Shown: piece after piece, positions 26,906-34,743 of the stretch | How positions within the stretch are numbered: the first letter of the stretch is position 1 | Layout: the number at the start of each line of letters is the position of its first letter | Source of the DNA: Nocardioides agariphilus | GTDB taxonomy: Bacteria; Actinomycetota; Actinomycetes; Propionibacteriales; Nocardioidaceae | Direction: 5' to 3' | Length of the DNA stretch: 64,000 nt | Assembly: GCF_015352445.1 (NCBI RefSeq) | Contig: NZ_JADKPO010000018.1 | Coordinates: forward strand, 25,203 to 89,202 | Notes under the pieces: generated by a model | Seen by the model: the letters and a program-made list of their open reading frames with translations, nothing else | What the model was told of the DNA's origin: nothing | Database searches by the model: none | Translations under genes and position numbers: made by a program

Positions 26906-28657
26906 GTGCTACTGAAGCGGTCCGCGATCGCCCTCGTGGCGGTCGCCTCACTCCTCGGGCTCGCTGCTTGCGGCGGCAGCAGCGGCAGCGACTCCAACGC
27001 CGGAACCCCGACGCAGGGGGCGGGCGGAGGGGCCGGCGCCGGGAAGAACGCCGACGCCCAAGGCCCCCTGGCCCTCCCCGCCGACGCGAAGAGCGGCGGC
27101 AAGGTCACGGTCCTCACCTCGCAGGTGCCGGCGACCTTGGACCCGACCCGGGCCTACTACACCGACTCCACCGAGATCATGAACCTGGTCACCCGGGCCC
27201 TGACGCAGTACGCGTACAACCCCGACACCCAGGACATGGAGCTGGTCCCCGACATGGCCACCGACCTCGGCCGTCCCAACAAGGACAAGACCGAGTGGAC
27301 CTTCACCTTGAAGGACGGCCTGAAGTACGAGGACGGCTCCCCGGTCAAGGCCGAGGACATCGCCTACGCCATCGCCCGCTCGTTCGCGATCGAGGAGCTG
27401 CCGGACGGTCCGACCTACCAGCTGCAGTTCTTCCTCGACGGCGACACCTACAAGGGCCCCTACAAGGACAAGTCCCCCTACAAGGGCGTCACGGTCAACG
27501 GCAACGACATCACCATCAAGATGTCGCGGCCGTTCCCCGACATGGACTACTACGCGTCCTTCCCTGTCTTCACCGCCATCCCGAAGGCCAAGGACACCAA
27601 GGAGGCCTACGGCAACCACCCGCTGGCGACCGGCCCCTACATGTTCAAGGACTACAAGCCCGGCTCCTCGCTGACGCTGGTCAAGAACCCCTACTGGGAC
27701 CCGGCGACCGACCCCGGTCGCATCCAGTCGGTCGACGAGTGGGACTTCGAGTTCAACCAGGACACCGCCAAGACCGAGAACACCATCCTCTCCGACAACG
27801 GTGACGGCCAGACCACGGTCACCTACGACAACATCACGCCGGCGACGTACAAGAAGATCACCCAGGACTCGCCTGACCGTCTGGTCACGGGCACGTCGCC
27901 GTGCACGTACATGTGGTACCTCGACATGACCAAGATCACCGACCTCAAGGTGCGCCAGGCGATCGGCTACGCCTACCCCTACATCGACGCCTGGAAGGCC
28001 GGCGGCGAGATCGTCGGGCTGACCCGTGTGCCGGGCACCAGCATCCTGCCGCCGGGCACCGCTGGTCGCGTCGACTACGACGTGCTGGGCATCAAGGGCG
28101 AGAACACCGACCCCGACAAGGCCAAGGAGCTGTTGAAGGAAGCGAACGCCGAGGGGTACGAGATCAAGTTCCTCTACGCGACCGACGACCCGCTGTCGGT
28201 GGCTGCCAAGGACCAGATCGTCAAGGGCCTGGAGGCCGGTGGCTTCACCGCGACCCCGATCGCCTCGACCTCCGACAAGATCCGCGAGGCCCGGACCGAC
28301 CCGAAGAGCCCGATCAACGTCCGCTCCAGCGGTTGGTGCTCGGACTGGCCGTCGGGCGGCTCGTGGTTCCCGGCCCAGTGGGACGGCTCGCTGGTCGGCC
28401 TCGAGGGCATGCCCAACCCGTCCAACTTCAAGGAGGCGGACGCCGACCAGATGCAGAAGGACATCCTGGACGGCAAGAAGGGCGACACCTCCCAGGCCTG
28501 GGGTGAGTTCGACAAGTTCATCGAGGAGAAGTACTACCCGGCCGTCAACACCGGCTATGCCGGCACGGCGATCATCCGGGGCTCCAAGATCGGCGGCATG
28601 TACAACGACAACGTCCGCGGCATGCCGACGTTCCAGACGATGTATGTGACCAACTAG
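26906..28657 (+). CDS. Peptide-type ABC substrate-binding lipoprotein (SBP family 5), paralog 2
   Basis: 583-aa SBP family 5 protein, near-duplicate of the gene at 24755. Lipobox LAAC (~residues 19-22). Shared blocks include EELPDGPTYQLQFFLDGDTY and the C-terminal SKIGGMYNDNVRGMPTFQTM; differences cluster in the signal and linker region (~20-55) and in ligand-facing segments. GTG 26906 has GGAAGGA upstream. The two genes probably arose by tandem duplication including promoter DNA, and may bind related ligands. Confidence 0.92.
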   Translation: MLLKRSAIALVAVASLLGLAACGGSSGSDSNAGTPTQGAGGGAGAGKNADAQGPLALPADAKSGGKVTVLTSQVPATLDPTRAYYTDSTEIMNLVTRALTQYAYNPDTQDMELVPDMATDLGRPNKDKTEWTFTLKDGLKYEDGSPVKAEDIAYAIARSFAIEELPDGPTYQLQFFLDGDTYKGPYKDKSPYKGVTVNGNDITIKMSRPFPDMDYYASFPVFTAIPKAKDTKEAYGNHPLATGPYMFKDYKPGSSLTLVKNPYWDPATDPGRIQSVDEWDFEFNQDTAKTENTILSDNGDGQTTVTYDNITPATYKKITQDSPDRLVTGTSPCTYMWYLDMTKITDLKVRQAIGYAYPYIDAWKAGGEIVGLTRVPGTSILPPGTAGRVDYDVLGIKGENTDPDKAKELLKEANAEGYEIKFLYATDDPLSVAAKDQIVKGLEAGGFTATPIASTSDKIREARTDPKSPINVRSSGWCSDWPSGGSWFPAQWDGSLVGLEGMPNPSNFKEADADQMQKDILDGKKGDTSQAWGEFDKFIEEKYYPAVNTGYAGTAIIRGSKIGGMYNDNVRGMPTFQTMYVTN

Positions 28658-28669
28658 GCACCAGCTGAG

Positions 28670-28712
28670 TCGGAAGATCCCCAGCACCTGCTGCTGGGGA
28701 TCTTCCGATTTC
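28670..28712 (+). terminator. 17-bp perfect hairpin terminator
   Basis: TCGGAAGATCCCCAGCA (28670-28686) and its exact complement (28692-28708) flank CCTGC, followed by TTTCC. It is placed 13 bases after paralog 2. Confidence 0.8.
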
Positions 28713-28734
28713 CGGCTCCTGCCAGGCTGTCCCC

Positions 28735-29001
28735 GTGCTCACGCTGACCATCGACGTCGCCGGCTGGATCGGCATGGCCCTGCTGATCGGCGCCTACGCC
28801 CTGGTGACCACCGGCCGCATCCTCGGACCGAGCCTGACTTTCCAGCTGATGAACCTGGTCGGTGGCGCGCTGCTGATGGTCAACTCCGGCTGGTACGGCG
28901 CGTGGCCGTCAGCCGCGCTCAACCTGGTGTGGGTGGTGATCGGCACCGTCGGGCTCGTGCGGGCGCGACTGCGCCGACAGCACGTCAGCGCCGCGGGATG
29001 A
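28735..29001 (+). CDS. Small three-helix membrane protein (CBU_0592-like)
   Basis: 88-aa protein with three hydrophobic helices: VAGWIGMALLIGAYALV, LTFQLMNLVGGALLMVNS and AALNLVWVVIGTVGLV, ending in a basic tail. The Asn/Gly-rich second helix resembles the CBU_0592/YgjV small membrane family of unknown function. GTG 28735 is the first start after the terminator. Confidence 0.75.
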   Translation: MLTLTIDVAGWIGMALLIGAYALVTTGRILGPSLTFQLMNLVGGALLMVNSGWYGAWPSAALNLVWVVIGTVGLVRARLRRQHVSAAG

Positions 29002-29011
29002 CAATGGGCTC

Positions 29012-29449
29012 ATGCCTTCCACGACGTTCACCGTCCGCACGAGCCTGACACCGACCCAGACCATGGCGGTCCTGACCGACTTCGGGCCCGACCGCGCAAA
29101 GCTGTGGGCCAACATCGACGAGGCGCACTTCCGTGTCCATGAGCTCGGCCCGACGTGGGCCGAGGTCACCGAGGGCAACTCCATCGGCTGGGAGCGCGAG
29201 CGCTACGAGTGGGACGACCACGCCGGCACGCTGACCATCGAGACGCTGGACTCCAACATCTGGAGACCGGGCAGTGGCTGGCGCTACCAGCTCTCGCCCC
29301 GCGACGGCGGCACCGAGATCACCGTCACTCTCACCCGCGTCGCCAAGGCGTTCGTCGGCATCCTCCTCGGCGCCGCCATCCCGCTGGTCGGCGGCCGAAC
29401 CCTGAGCAAGCAGCTGCGATCGGTGCTGGCGAAGGCCGAGGCCCGCTAG
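29012..29449 (+). CDS. SRPBCC-superfamily (START-like) protein
   Basis: 145-aa protein with the beta-strand pattern of polyketide-cyclase/START-like ligand-binding folds: VRTSLTPTQTMAVLTDFG, YEWDDHAGTLTIETLDSNIW, YQLSPRDGGTEITVTLTRV and a long C-terminal helix (AFVGILLGAAIPLVGG) that is hydrophobic enough to associate with membrane. The function is unknown. Its stop overlaps the convergent Rieske gene by 4 bases. Confidence 0.7.
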   Translation: MPSTTFTVRTSLTPTQTMAVLTDFGPDRAKLWANIDEAHFRVHELGPTWAEVTEGNSIGWERERYEWDDHAGTLTIETLDSNIWRPGSGWRYQLSPRDGGTEITVTLTRVAKAFVGILLGAAIPLVGGRTLSKQLRSVLAKAEAR

Positions 29450-30690
29450 ACGGTGGCCTCGTCCACGCTCGGCGCACCTTCAGCAGGCACGACGTCCTCG
29501 GCCTTCATCGACGGGCGGGCGTCGTCGGCGCGGCCGAGTCCGGCGTAGGCGCGGGCCACCCGGCTCACGAACTGGTAGACGCCGTCCTCCTCGGGCGCGA
29601 GCGGACCGGGGATCGCGTGCGGGCTGGTGAGGCCGCGCTGCACGGACTCGCAGGCCGCCCAGTCCTGGCGGTTGGTGAGGTCCCAGAAGTCGACGGCGTA
29701 CGACGGGTCGAAACCGGGACGCTCGGCCACCTCGCGAGGGAAGGCCCACGAGCACTCGACGAACGTCCGGTCCGCCGAGATGGGCCGCAGCGTGTGGGTC
29801 ATCACGTAGTCGGGGTGCAGGCTGATCAGCAGGTTGGGGAACGCCACGACGTACATCACCGTGCGCATCTCGACATCGGTCAGCCCTTCGATGGCCACGC
29901 CGCCGCTGGTGCCGTCGAGAGACATCGTCGTCGCGTGAGCCTCCAGGTCCATCCAGCCGCCCATCCACTCGCCGTCGGGCTCGAGGTTCTCGCCGCTCTG
30001 CGGCGGGCTGACCCGGCACAGCTCGGGGTGGATCGAAGGGCAGTGGTAGCACTCCTGGTAGTTCTCGACGATGACCTTCCAATTGGTCTCGAGCGTGTAG
30101 GAGTGCGAGGCGACAGTGACGAGGTTCTCAGGCTTGTAGTTGGCCACGACCTGCTCGAGGCCAGCGGCGTGCTCCTCGAACGGACCGGACTGCCCGCTCG
30201 GGTCCACGAAGACCCAGCCGTGCCACTCCACGACGTTGAGCTCGGCGAGGCCGAACTGCGTCTTGTCGAAGTCCTCGACGTCGCGGAAGCCGCCCGGGGC
30301 GTTGCGCAATGAGCCGTCGAGCTTGTAGGTCCAGGCGTGGTAGGGGCAGACGATCGACTTGGTCTGCTTGGTGACGCCGCACGGCACCAGCTCGTGGCCG
30401 CGGTGGCGACACACGTTGGCGAACGCCCGCAGCTCCCCGTCGTCACCGCGCACCAGCAGCACGCCGCCGGCGCCGGTCTCGACGCTGGTCTGGGTGCCGG
30501 CCTCGGCGAACTTCTCGCCCCGCCCGAGACACATCCACCCCGAGAAGATGTTGGCCTGCTCCCAGTCGTAGACCGCGGGATCGACGTAGGCCAGACGCGG
30601 CAGCATGCGCGAGGTGCCGAAGGCCGCGTAGGACGCGGCCACGTCGTCAGCAGGCAGAGGGGCAACCGTGCCACGGGCTTGATTGAACAT
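29446..30690 (-). CDS. Rieske-type oxygenase alpha subunit
   Basis: 414-aa Rieske non-haem iron oxygenase. Rieske cluster ligands: CRHRGHELVPCG then IVCPYHAWTYKLDG (residues ~93-121, C-x-H...C-x2-H). Catalytic iron site: NYQECYHCPSIHPEL (His-x4-His, ~211-225) with the carboxylate probably Asp in NRQDWAACESVQRG. The ECYHC form is common in glycine-betaine and other N-methyl amine demethylases, so an amine substrate is plausible. No reductase partner lies nearby. The ATG sits inside a TetR-type operator, 7 bases after a -10 (TAGGAT), which suggests a leaderless mRNA. Confidence 0.9.
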   Translation of the reverse strand: MFNQARGTVAPLPADDVAASYAAFGTSRMLPRLAYVDPAVYDWEQANIFSGWMCLGRGEKFAEAGTQTSVETGAGGVLLVRGDDGELRAFANVCRHRGHELVPCGVTKQTKSIVCPYHAWTYKLDGSLRNAPGGFRDVEDFDKTQFGLAELNVVEWHGWVFVDPSGQSGPFEEHAAGLEQVVANYKPENLVTVASHSYTLETNWKVIVENYQECYHCPSIHPELCRVSPPQSGENLEPDGEWMGGWMDLEAHATTMSLDGTSGGVAIEGLTDVEMRTVMYVVAFPNLLISLHPDYVMTHTLRPISADRTFVECSWAFPREVAERPGFDPSYAVDFWDLTNRQDWAACESVQRGLTSPHAIPGPLAPEEDGVYQFVSRVARAYAGLGRADDARPSMKAEDVVPAEGAPSVDEATV

Positions 30691-30700
30691 GCAGTCAATC
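30681..30700. promoter_or_regulatory. TetR-type operator, site 1 (Rieske gene)
   Basis: GATTGAACATGCAGTCAATC covers the start codon (30688-30690) of the Rieske gene. It shares GA-T/C-TGAA-C/T-A-N2-CAGTCAA-T/A-C with three other sites in this cluster. Repressor bound here would block transcription start. Confidence 0.72.
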
Positions 30701-30703
30701 CTA
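30698..30703 (-). promoter_or_regulatory. -10 element of the Rieske gene
   Basis: On the minus strand TAGGAT lies 7 bases before the ATG. The expected transcription start is therefore the A of ATG, i.e. a leaderless mRNA. No good -35 is visible. Confidence 0.45.
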
Positions 30704-30838
30704 GTCGTGCGGAGGGAACTTGGTCTAGTGCCACGGTCCCACAGGAGTGGCTACTGACTCCAGACTCAGTTCGTGGCCTGTCGCGCCCGGGCGCCGCTCG
30801 GCAGGCGTAGGTTCGGCGTCACCGCGAGAGGGGACCGA

Positions 30839-31420
30839 ATGAGACGACGTTGGCCCTACCTGATCGGCAAGCCGCTACTGATGCCTGCGCTCGCCGCCCG
30901 GCACGTCATGGGCACCGACGAACCGAGCCGCGCGGTCCTGACGGCCGACGCGCTGTCCTGGGTGGGCGACATCGCCCTGATGGGCTCCGGACGCCGGTGG
31001 TTCCTCACGGGAGTGGGCTCGTTCTTCGGCGCCCACCTCGCCTACATCGCTACCTACCGAGACCGTTCGTCGATGCCGCTGCTCGGCACCCGCGGCCGGC
31101 GCCGGTTCCTCGGCGGTGCCGCGGCGCTGGCTGGAGGAATGGCCCTCGCTGCCCGTCGCCAGGACCCGACTCTCGCCGCGCCCGTGGCGGCGTACGGTCT
31201 CACCCTCGCAGTGATGGTCGCCTCGGCGGCGGCGGTCGATGACGGCCGCGGTCGCGATCTCCTGCTGCCGGGGGCCGGGCTGTTCCTGGTCTCCGACGCC
31301 CTCATCGGGGTCCAGCAGTTCGTGGCGGGTGAGGACTCGCGCGCGCTCGAGGCAGCGGTGCTCGGCACGTATGCAGTCGCTCAGGCACTGATCACCGAGG
31401 GACTGACCCGGACACGCTGA
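30839..31420 (+). CDS. YhhN-family lysoplasmalogenase-like membrane protein
   Basis: 193-aa, 6-8 helix membrane protein. It starts RRRWPYLIGKPLLMPALAAR and has the YhhN pattern DALSWVGDIALMG with a helix beginning FFGAHLAYIATY. YhhN relatives (human TMEM86B) hydrolyse the vinyl-ether bond of lysoplasmalogens; bacterial roles are less clear. ATG 30839 follows GAGAGGGGAC. It lies between two genes of the TetR regulon but has no operator of its own and may be an unrelated bystander. Confidence 0.78.
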   Translation: MRRRWPYLIGKPLLMPALAARHVMGTDEPSRAVLTADALSWVGDIALMGSGRRWFLTGVGSFFGAHLAYIATYRDRSSMPLLGTRGRRRFLGGAAALAGGMALAARRQDPTLAAPVAAYGLTLAVMVASAAAVDDGRGRDLLLPGAGLFLVSDALIGVQQFVAGEDSRALEAAVLGTYAVAQALITEGLTRTR

Positions 31421-31424
31421 CGAC

Positions 31425-32300
31425 CTACGTCTCGCCGGCGAACGAACCGATCGACTCGGCCTCACCCGTTCGCTTGCCGAGCCAGCGATAGAGCAGGAAG
31501 CCCAACGCCACCGCCAGCATCGCCGCGACCAGCATCAAGGTGGCCAGCGCGTTGAGCGCAGGCGTCGGCGCAGCTCGCGCAGTGTTGTAGATCTTCACCG
31601 ACGTCGGCTCGGTGGTGGAGTCGCCCGAGAGGTAGCGCACGATCACGAAGTCGTCGATGACATCGGCGAAGACGAGGACGGCGCTCGCGACGATGGCCGG
31701 CACCAGCATCGGCAGGATGACCCGGCGCTGGGCCGACAACGGTGAGGCGCCCAGGTCCTGGGCAGCCTCCTCGAGCTGGTGGCCGATGGTCGCCAGCCGG
31801 GCTCTGACCAGGATCGCCGGATAGGACAGCTGGAAGGTCACCAGGCCGATCACCTGGGCCGTGGTGCCAAGGGTGAACGGCAGGGCCACCTGGGTGATGA
31901 CCAGCAGCAGGGCCACGGCCAGCAGCGTCTCGGGCAGCACGAACGACAACAGGAGCATCGAGTTGGCCGAGCTCGGGATGCGGCCGCGCCAGCGGTGCAG
32001 GCCGATAGCCAGTGCGACGCCCAGGGGAATGCAGACCAAGGTGGTGAGCACACCCAGCCGCAAGGTCTGGAACAGCGCCGTCTGCAAGGTGTCGTCGTGC
32101 CAGACCGAGCGCTCGGGATCACCGTAGTACCAGCGCAGCGAGAAGCCCTGCCAGCTGGTGCGTGACCGTCCGGCGTTGAACGAGAACGCCGCGGCGATCA
32201 GCACCGGCAACAGCGACCACATCAGGTAGACGATGGTCACCGCCGCCAGGAGCCTCGGCTTGCGCCAGGGGTCGTGCCACCAGGCGGTCAGGCTGCTCAT
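31425..32300 (-). CDS. PotC-type ABC permease
   Basis: 291-aa permease with about 6 helices, of the polyamine/2-aminoethylphosphonate class. The coupling (EAA) loop reads QLEEAAQDLGASPLSAQRRV with ILPML following. It is co-transcribed with the PotB- and PotD-like genes through 4-base overlaps. ATG 32300 overlaps the PotB stop. Such permeases import polyamine-like or phosphonate cations; the actual ligand is unknown. Confidence 0.9.
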   Translation of the reverse strand: MSSLTAWWHDPWRKPRLLAAVTIVYLMWSLLPVLIAAAFSFNAGRSRTSWQGFSLRWYYGDPERSVWHDDTLQTALFQTLRLGVLTTLVCIPLGVALAIGLHRWRGRIPSSANSMLLLSFVLPETLLAVALLLVITQVALPFTLGTTAQVIGLVTFQLSYPAILVRARLATIGHQLEEAAQDLGASPLSAQRRVILPMLVPAIVASAVLVFADVIDDFVIVRYLSGDSTTEPTSVKIYNTARAAPTPALNALATLMLVAAMLAVALGFLLYRWLGKRTGEAESIGSFAGET

Positions 32301-33265
32301 CCGATGGCTCCATCGCTACGGGAGACCGAGCGGACGTAGTAGACCATCGGCAGCAGCGACACGAGCAGCACCAGCAGCACGAACGCTCCCGCCTGTCCGG
32401 TCTGGCCCGGCGTCAGCACGGTGTTGTTGATCAGGTTGCCGACCATCGAGGTGCTGGGCGCACCCGAGAGCAGGTCACTGGTGAAGTAGTCGCCCAGCAT
32501 CGGCAGGCAGGTGAGCAGGATGCTGGCGATGACGACCGGGCGCGACATCGGCCAGGTCACCCGCCAGAACGCCGAGAACCGGTTGGCACCCAGGTCACGA
32601 GCGCCCTCGATGAGGTTGGTCGGCAGCCGGTCGAGGCCGGCGAAGAGCGGGATGATCATGTAGGGCACGTAGCCGTAGACCAGGCCCAGGATCACCACGA
32701 TCGACTTCCCCGAGAGCCACTCGGTATCACCGGGGAAGATGCCCCCCAAGGAGATGACCTTGTTGACGATGCCGTCGTTGGCCAGCAGGTTGACCCAGGC
32801 CAGCATCCGCATCATGTAGCTGATCCAGAACGGCGCGATCAGCATCGTGAGCAAGAGGCCCTTCCACCGTCCCGACAGGCGCGCGACGTAGTAGGCGATG
32901 GGAAAGGCGATCAACAGGCACAGGCAGCTCGCGGTGAACACGTAGACCGCCGTGCGCAGCAGGGCAGGTCCGAAGATCCCGTCGCTGCCCACGATGTGGG
33001 TGAGCACGTAGATCGGCTGGTCGGAGGACCACAGGACCGGGTTCCACACGGGGATGACCGTGCGGAAGACCGGGTCGACCCCGCCGAAGACCACCGCCAG
33101 CACGACGTAGAGGGGCGCGACGAAGAACAGCAGCAGCCAGGCCACGCCGGGCAGCGCGAGGAGGGGCCCGAGGACTCGACCGCCGCGGGGCTCGCGAGTG
33201 CGTCTGCTCGGCGCGGCTGGTGACTCGGGTGACTCCGGGGCGTCGGGCAGGAGCGCTGCCGTCAC
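32297..33265 (-). CDS. PotB-type ABC permease
   Basis: 322-aa permease with 6 helices. The first helix contains LPGVAWLLLFFVAPLYVV; the coupling loop is LIEGARDLGANRFSAFWRVT (normally EAAxxLGA). GTG 33265 overlaps the stop of the binding-protein gene (GTGA), so longer upstream starts are unlikely. It pairs with the PotC-type permease. Confidence 0.9.
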   Translation of the reverse strand: MTAALLPDAPESPESPAAPSRRTREPRGGRVLGPLLALPGVAWLLLFFVAPLYVVLAVVFGGVDPVFRTVIPVWNPVLWSSDQPIYVLTHIVGSDGIFGPALLRTAVYVFTASCLCLLIAFPIAYYVARLSGRWKGLLLTMLIAPFWISYMMRMLAWVNLLANDGIVNKVISLGGIFPGDTEWLSGKSIVVILGLVYGYVPYMIIPLFAGLDRLPTNLIEGARDLGANRFSAFWRVTWPMSRPVVIASILLTCLPMLGDYFTSDLLSGAPSTSMVGNLINNTVLTPGQTGQAGAFVLLVLLVSLLPMVYYVRSVSRSDGAIG

Positions 33266-34536
33266 GCGCCCGCCTTGAACTGCTGCCACACCTGGTGCCA
33301 GGCGGCGTCGTTGTCGACCGTCAGCTCCAGCAGGCGGTAGGCGACGTCGAACCACTCCTTGCGTACGGCGGCCGTGGCCAGGTTCTCGGGAAGGTAGCCG
33401 TCGGCGACGAGCGAGTCGGTGTCGATGGAGTTCTGCGGAGGCTGGTAGCCGATGTAGCCGAAGTTCTTCAGCGAGGTCTTCTCGTCGAGCAGGTGGTTGA
33501 GGAACAGGTGCGCGAGCACGGGGTTGTTACCGCCCTTGAGCACCAGCATCAGGTCGTTGTCGACCAGGCCCTTGCCGTCCTCGGGGAACCAGTAGCGCAA
33601 GATGTCGGCAGACTGCCCCTTGGGCAGGTAGTACTGCGCGTTGACGATGTCGCCCGACCACATCTGGCTGATGCCGAGCTGTCCGGCCGGCAGGTCGTTG
33701 TACATCGAGACCGTGACCTTGGGCTTGGTCGCCGCACTCAGCTCGGTGAGCGCCGTCTGGATGACCTCCAGGTCCGCTGGGTTCTCGCTGTTGACGTCGG
33801 TGACTCCCGATCGCAGCGCGACCATGGCCATCGCGGTGTGCCAGTCGTCGATGATGCCGACCATGCCCTTGTAGTCGGAGTTCCACAGCGCGTCGTAGGG
33901 GTTGTCGAGGGCGGCGACGTCCTCGGAGACCTTGTCGGTGCGCCAGCCCACGCCGGTGGTGTAGACGCTGTAGGGGACCGAGTAGCGGGCCTCGCCGTCG
34001 TACCACGGGCTCTGGAAGGACTCCCAGACGTTGGTGAGGTTGGGGATGTAGCTGTGGTTGAGCGGCCGGATCAGCTTGGCCGTCACCAGCCTGCCGATCT
34101 GGTCGTAGCTGGGGAAGTAGATGTCGAAGGGCACCGCGCCGGTCCGAATCTTGGTGATCGCCTCGTCGGTGTCGTTGAAGGTCGAGACCTTGACGTCGAC
34201 GCCGTACTTCTCCTCGAAGGCCTTGATCACGCCGGGGCCGAGGTAGTCGGCGTAGTTGTAGACCCGCAACGGGCCCTTCTCGGGCTGGAGGCCGTCGGCG
34301 ATCGGCTGGTTGTCGTCGGCGATGTCCCAGGTGACCGGGTTGTCGGGCGAGGCGATCTTGAGACCCTCGGTCGGCGTGCCGCCCCCGGGTCCCTTGCCGC
34401 TTCCGGTGGGTGAGTCGGCGCACGCCTGGAGGAGGGCACTGAGGGCGGGCACGGAGATGCCCAGCAGGGCAGCGTTGCGCAGCAAGGCTCGTCGGTCGAA
34501 GGCAGGCTGACCGGCTCTCCTGGGGGATTGCTCCAT
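33262..34536 (-). CDS. PotD/spermidine-putrescine-type substrate-binding lipoprotein
   Basis: 424-aa periplasmic binding protein type 2. The N terminus carries a Tat-like signal (FDRRALLRNAALLGISV) and a lipobox LLQAC. The fold begins LRVYNYADYLGPGVIKAFEE, diagnostic of the PotD/PotF group. Other conserved parts are TVSMYNDLPAGQLGISQMWS and HLFLNHLLDEKT. ATG 34536 has GGAGGTG upstream; an extension to 34602 would run through the operator. It is the first gene of the importer operon, 49 bases from operator site 2. Confidence 0.92.
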   Translation of the reverse strand: MEQSPRRAGQPAFDRRALLRNAALLGISVPALSALLQACADSPTGSGKGPGGGTPTEGLKIASPDNPVTWDIADDNQPIADGLQPEKGPLRVYNYADYLGPGVIKAFEEKYGVDVKVSTFNDTDEAITKIRTGAVPFDIYFPSYDQIGRLVTAKLIRPLNHSYIPNLTNVWESFQSPWYDGEARYSVPYSVYTTGVGWRTDKVSEDVAALDNPYDALWNSDYKGMVGIIDDWHTAMAMVALRSGVTDVNSENPADLEVIQTALTELSAATKPKVTVSMYNDLPAGQLGISQMWSGDIVNAQYYLPKGQSADILRYWFPEDGKGLVDNDLMLVLKGGNNPVLAHLFLNHLLDEKTSLKNFGYIGYQPPQNSIDTDSLVADGYLPENLATAAVRKEWFDVAYRLLELTVDNDAAWHQVWQQFKAGA

Positions 34537-34584
34537 GACACCTCCGCGAATCGGTGTGGTCCCGTCCAGGCCCACCGTCGCATG

Positions 34585-34604
34585 AACTGAATACTCAGTC
34601 AATC
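34585..34604. promoter_or_regulatory. TetR-type operator, site 2 (importer operon)
   Basis: AACTGAATACTCAGTCAATC, with inner palindrome ACTGA-ATAC-TCAGT, lies 49 bases before the binding-protein start and shares 20-base architecture with sites 1, 3 and 4. Confidence 0.72.
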
Positions 34605-34652
34605 GTTTCGCGACGGCCGTAGCGAGACCGTGACACGTCCAGCGTCCTCCTG

Positions 34653-34681
34653 TTGTGGAGCGGGCTCCGTCCCGCTTAGAC
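34653..34681 (+). promoter_or_regulatory. Promoter of the aminotransferase operon
   Basis: TTGTGG (34653-34658), 17-base spacer, TTAGAC (34676-34681). The -10 overlaps operator site 3 by three bases. Spacing and layout match the promoter at 38046-38074. Confidence 0.6.
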
Positions 34682-34698
34682 TGAACACTCAGTCAAAC
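34679..34698. promoter_or_regulatory. TetR-type operator, site 3 (aminotransferase operon)
   Basis: GACTGAACACTCAGTCAAAC contains the palindrome GACTGA-ACAC-TCAGTC. It overlaps the -10 and start region of the aminotransferase promoter. A short TCTCGACAAGCTCG repeat follows at 34703-34716. Confidence 0.75.
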
Positions 34699-34743
34699 GG
34701 GTCTCTCGACAAGCTCGCCAGCCGACAACCGAAAGAGGACACA

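Noticed and set aside
26948-28687. 579-codon minus-strand open frame
   Set aside because: Mirror of the binding-protein gene with Val/Leu/Asp/Gly-rich shadow composition. The same kind of shadow appears opposite the paralog at 24794-25465.
30755-30774. ACTGA...TCAGT near 30757 as a fifth TetR operator
   Set aside because: The half-sites are 8 bases apart instead of 4 and the flanking CAA-T/A-C is missing.
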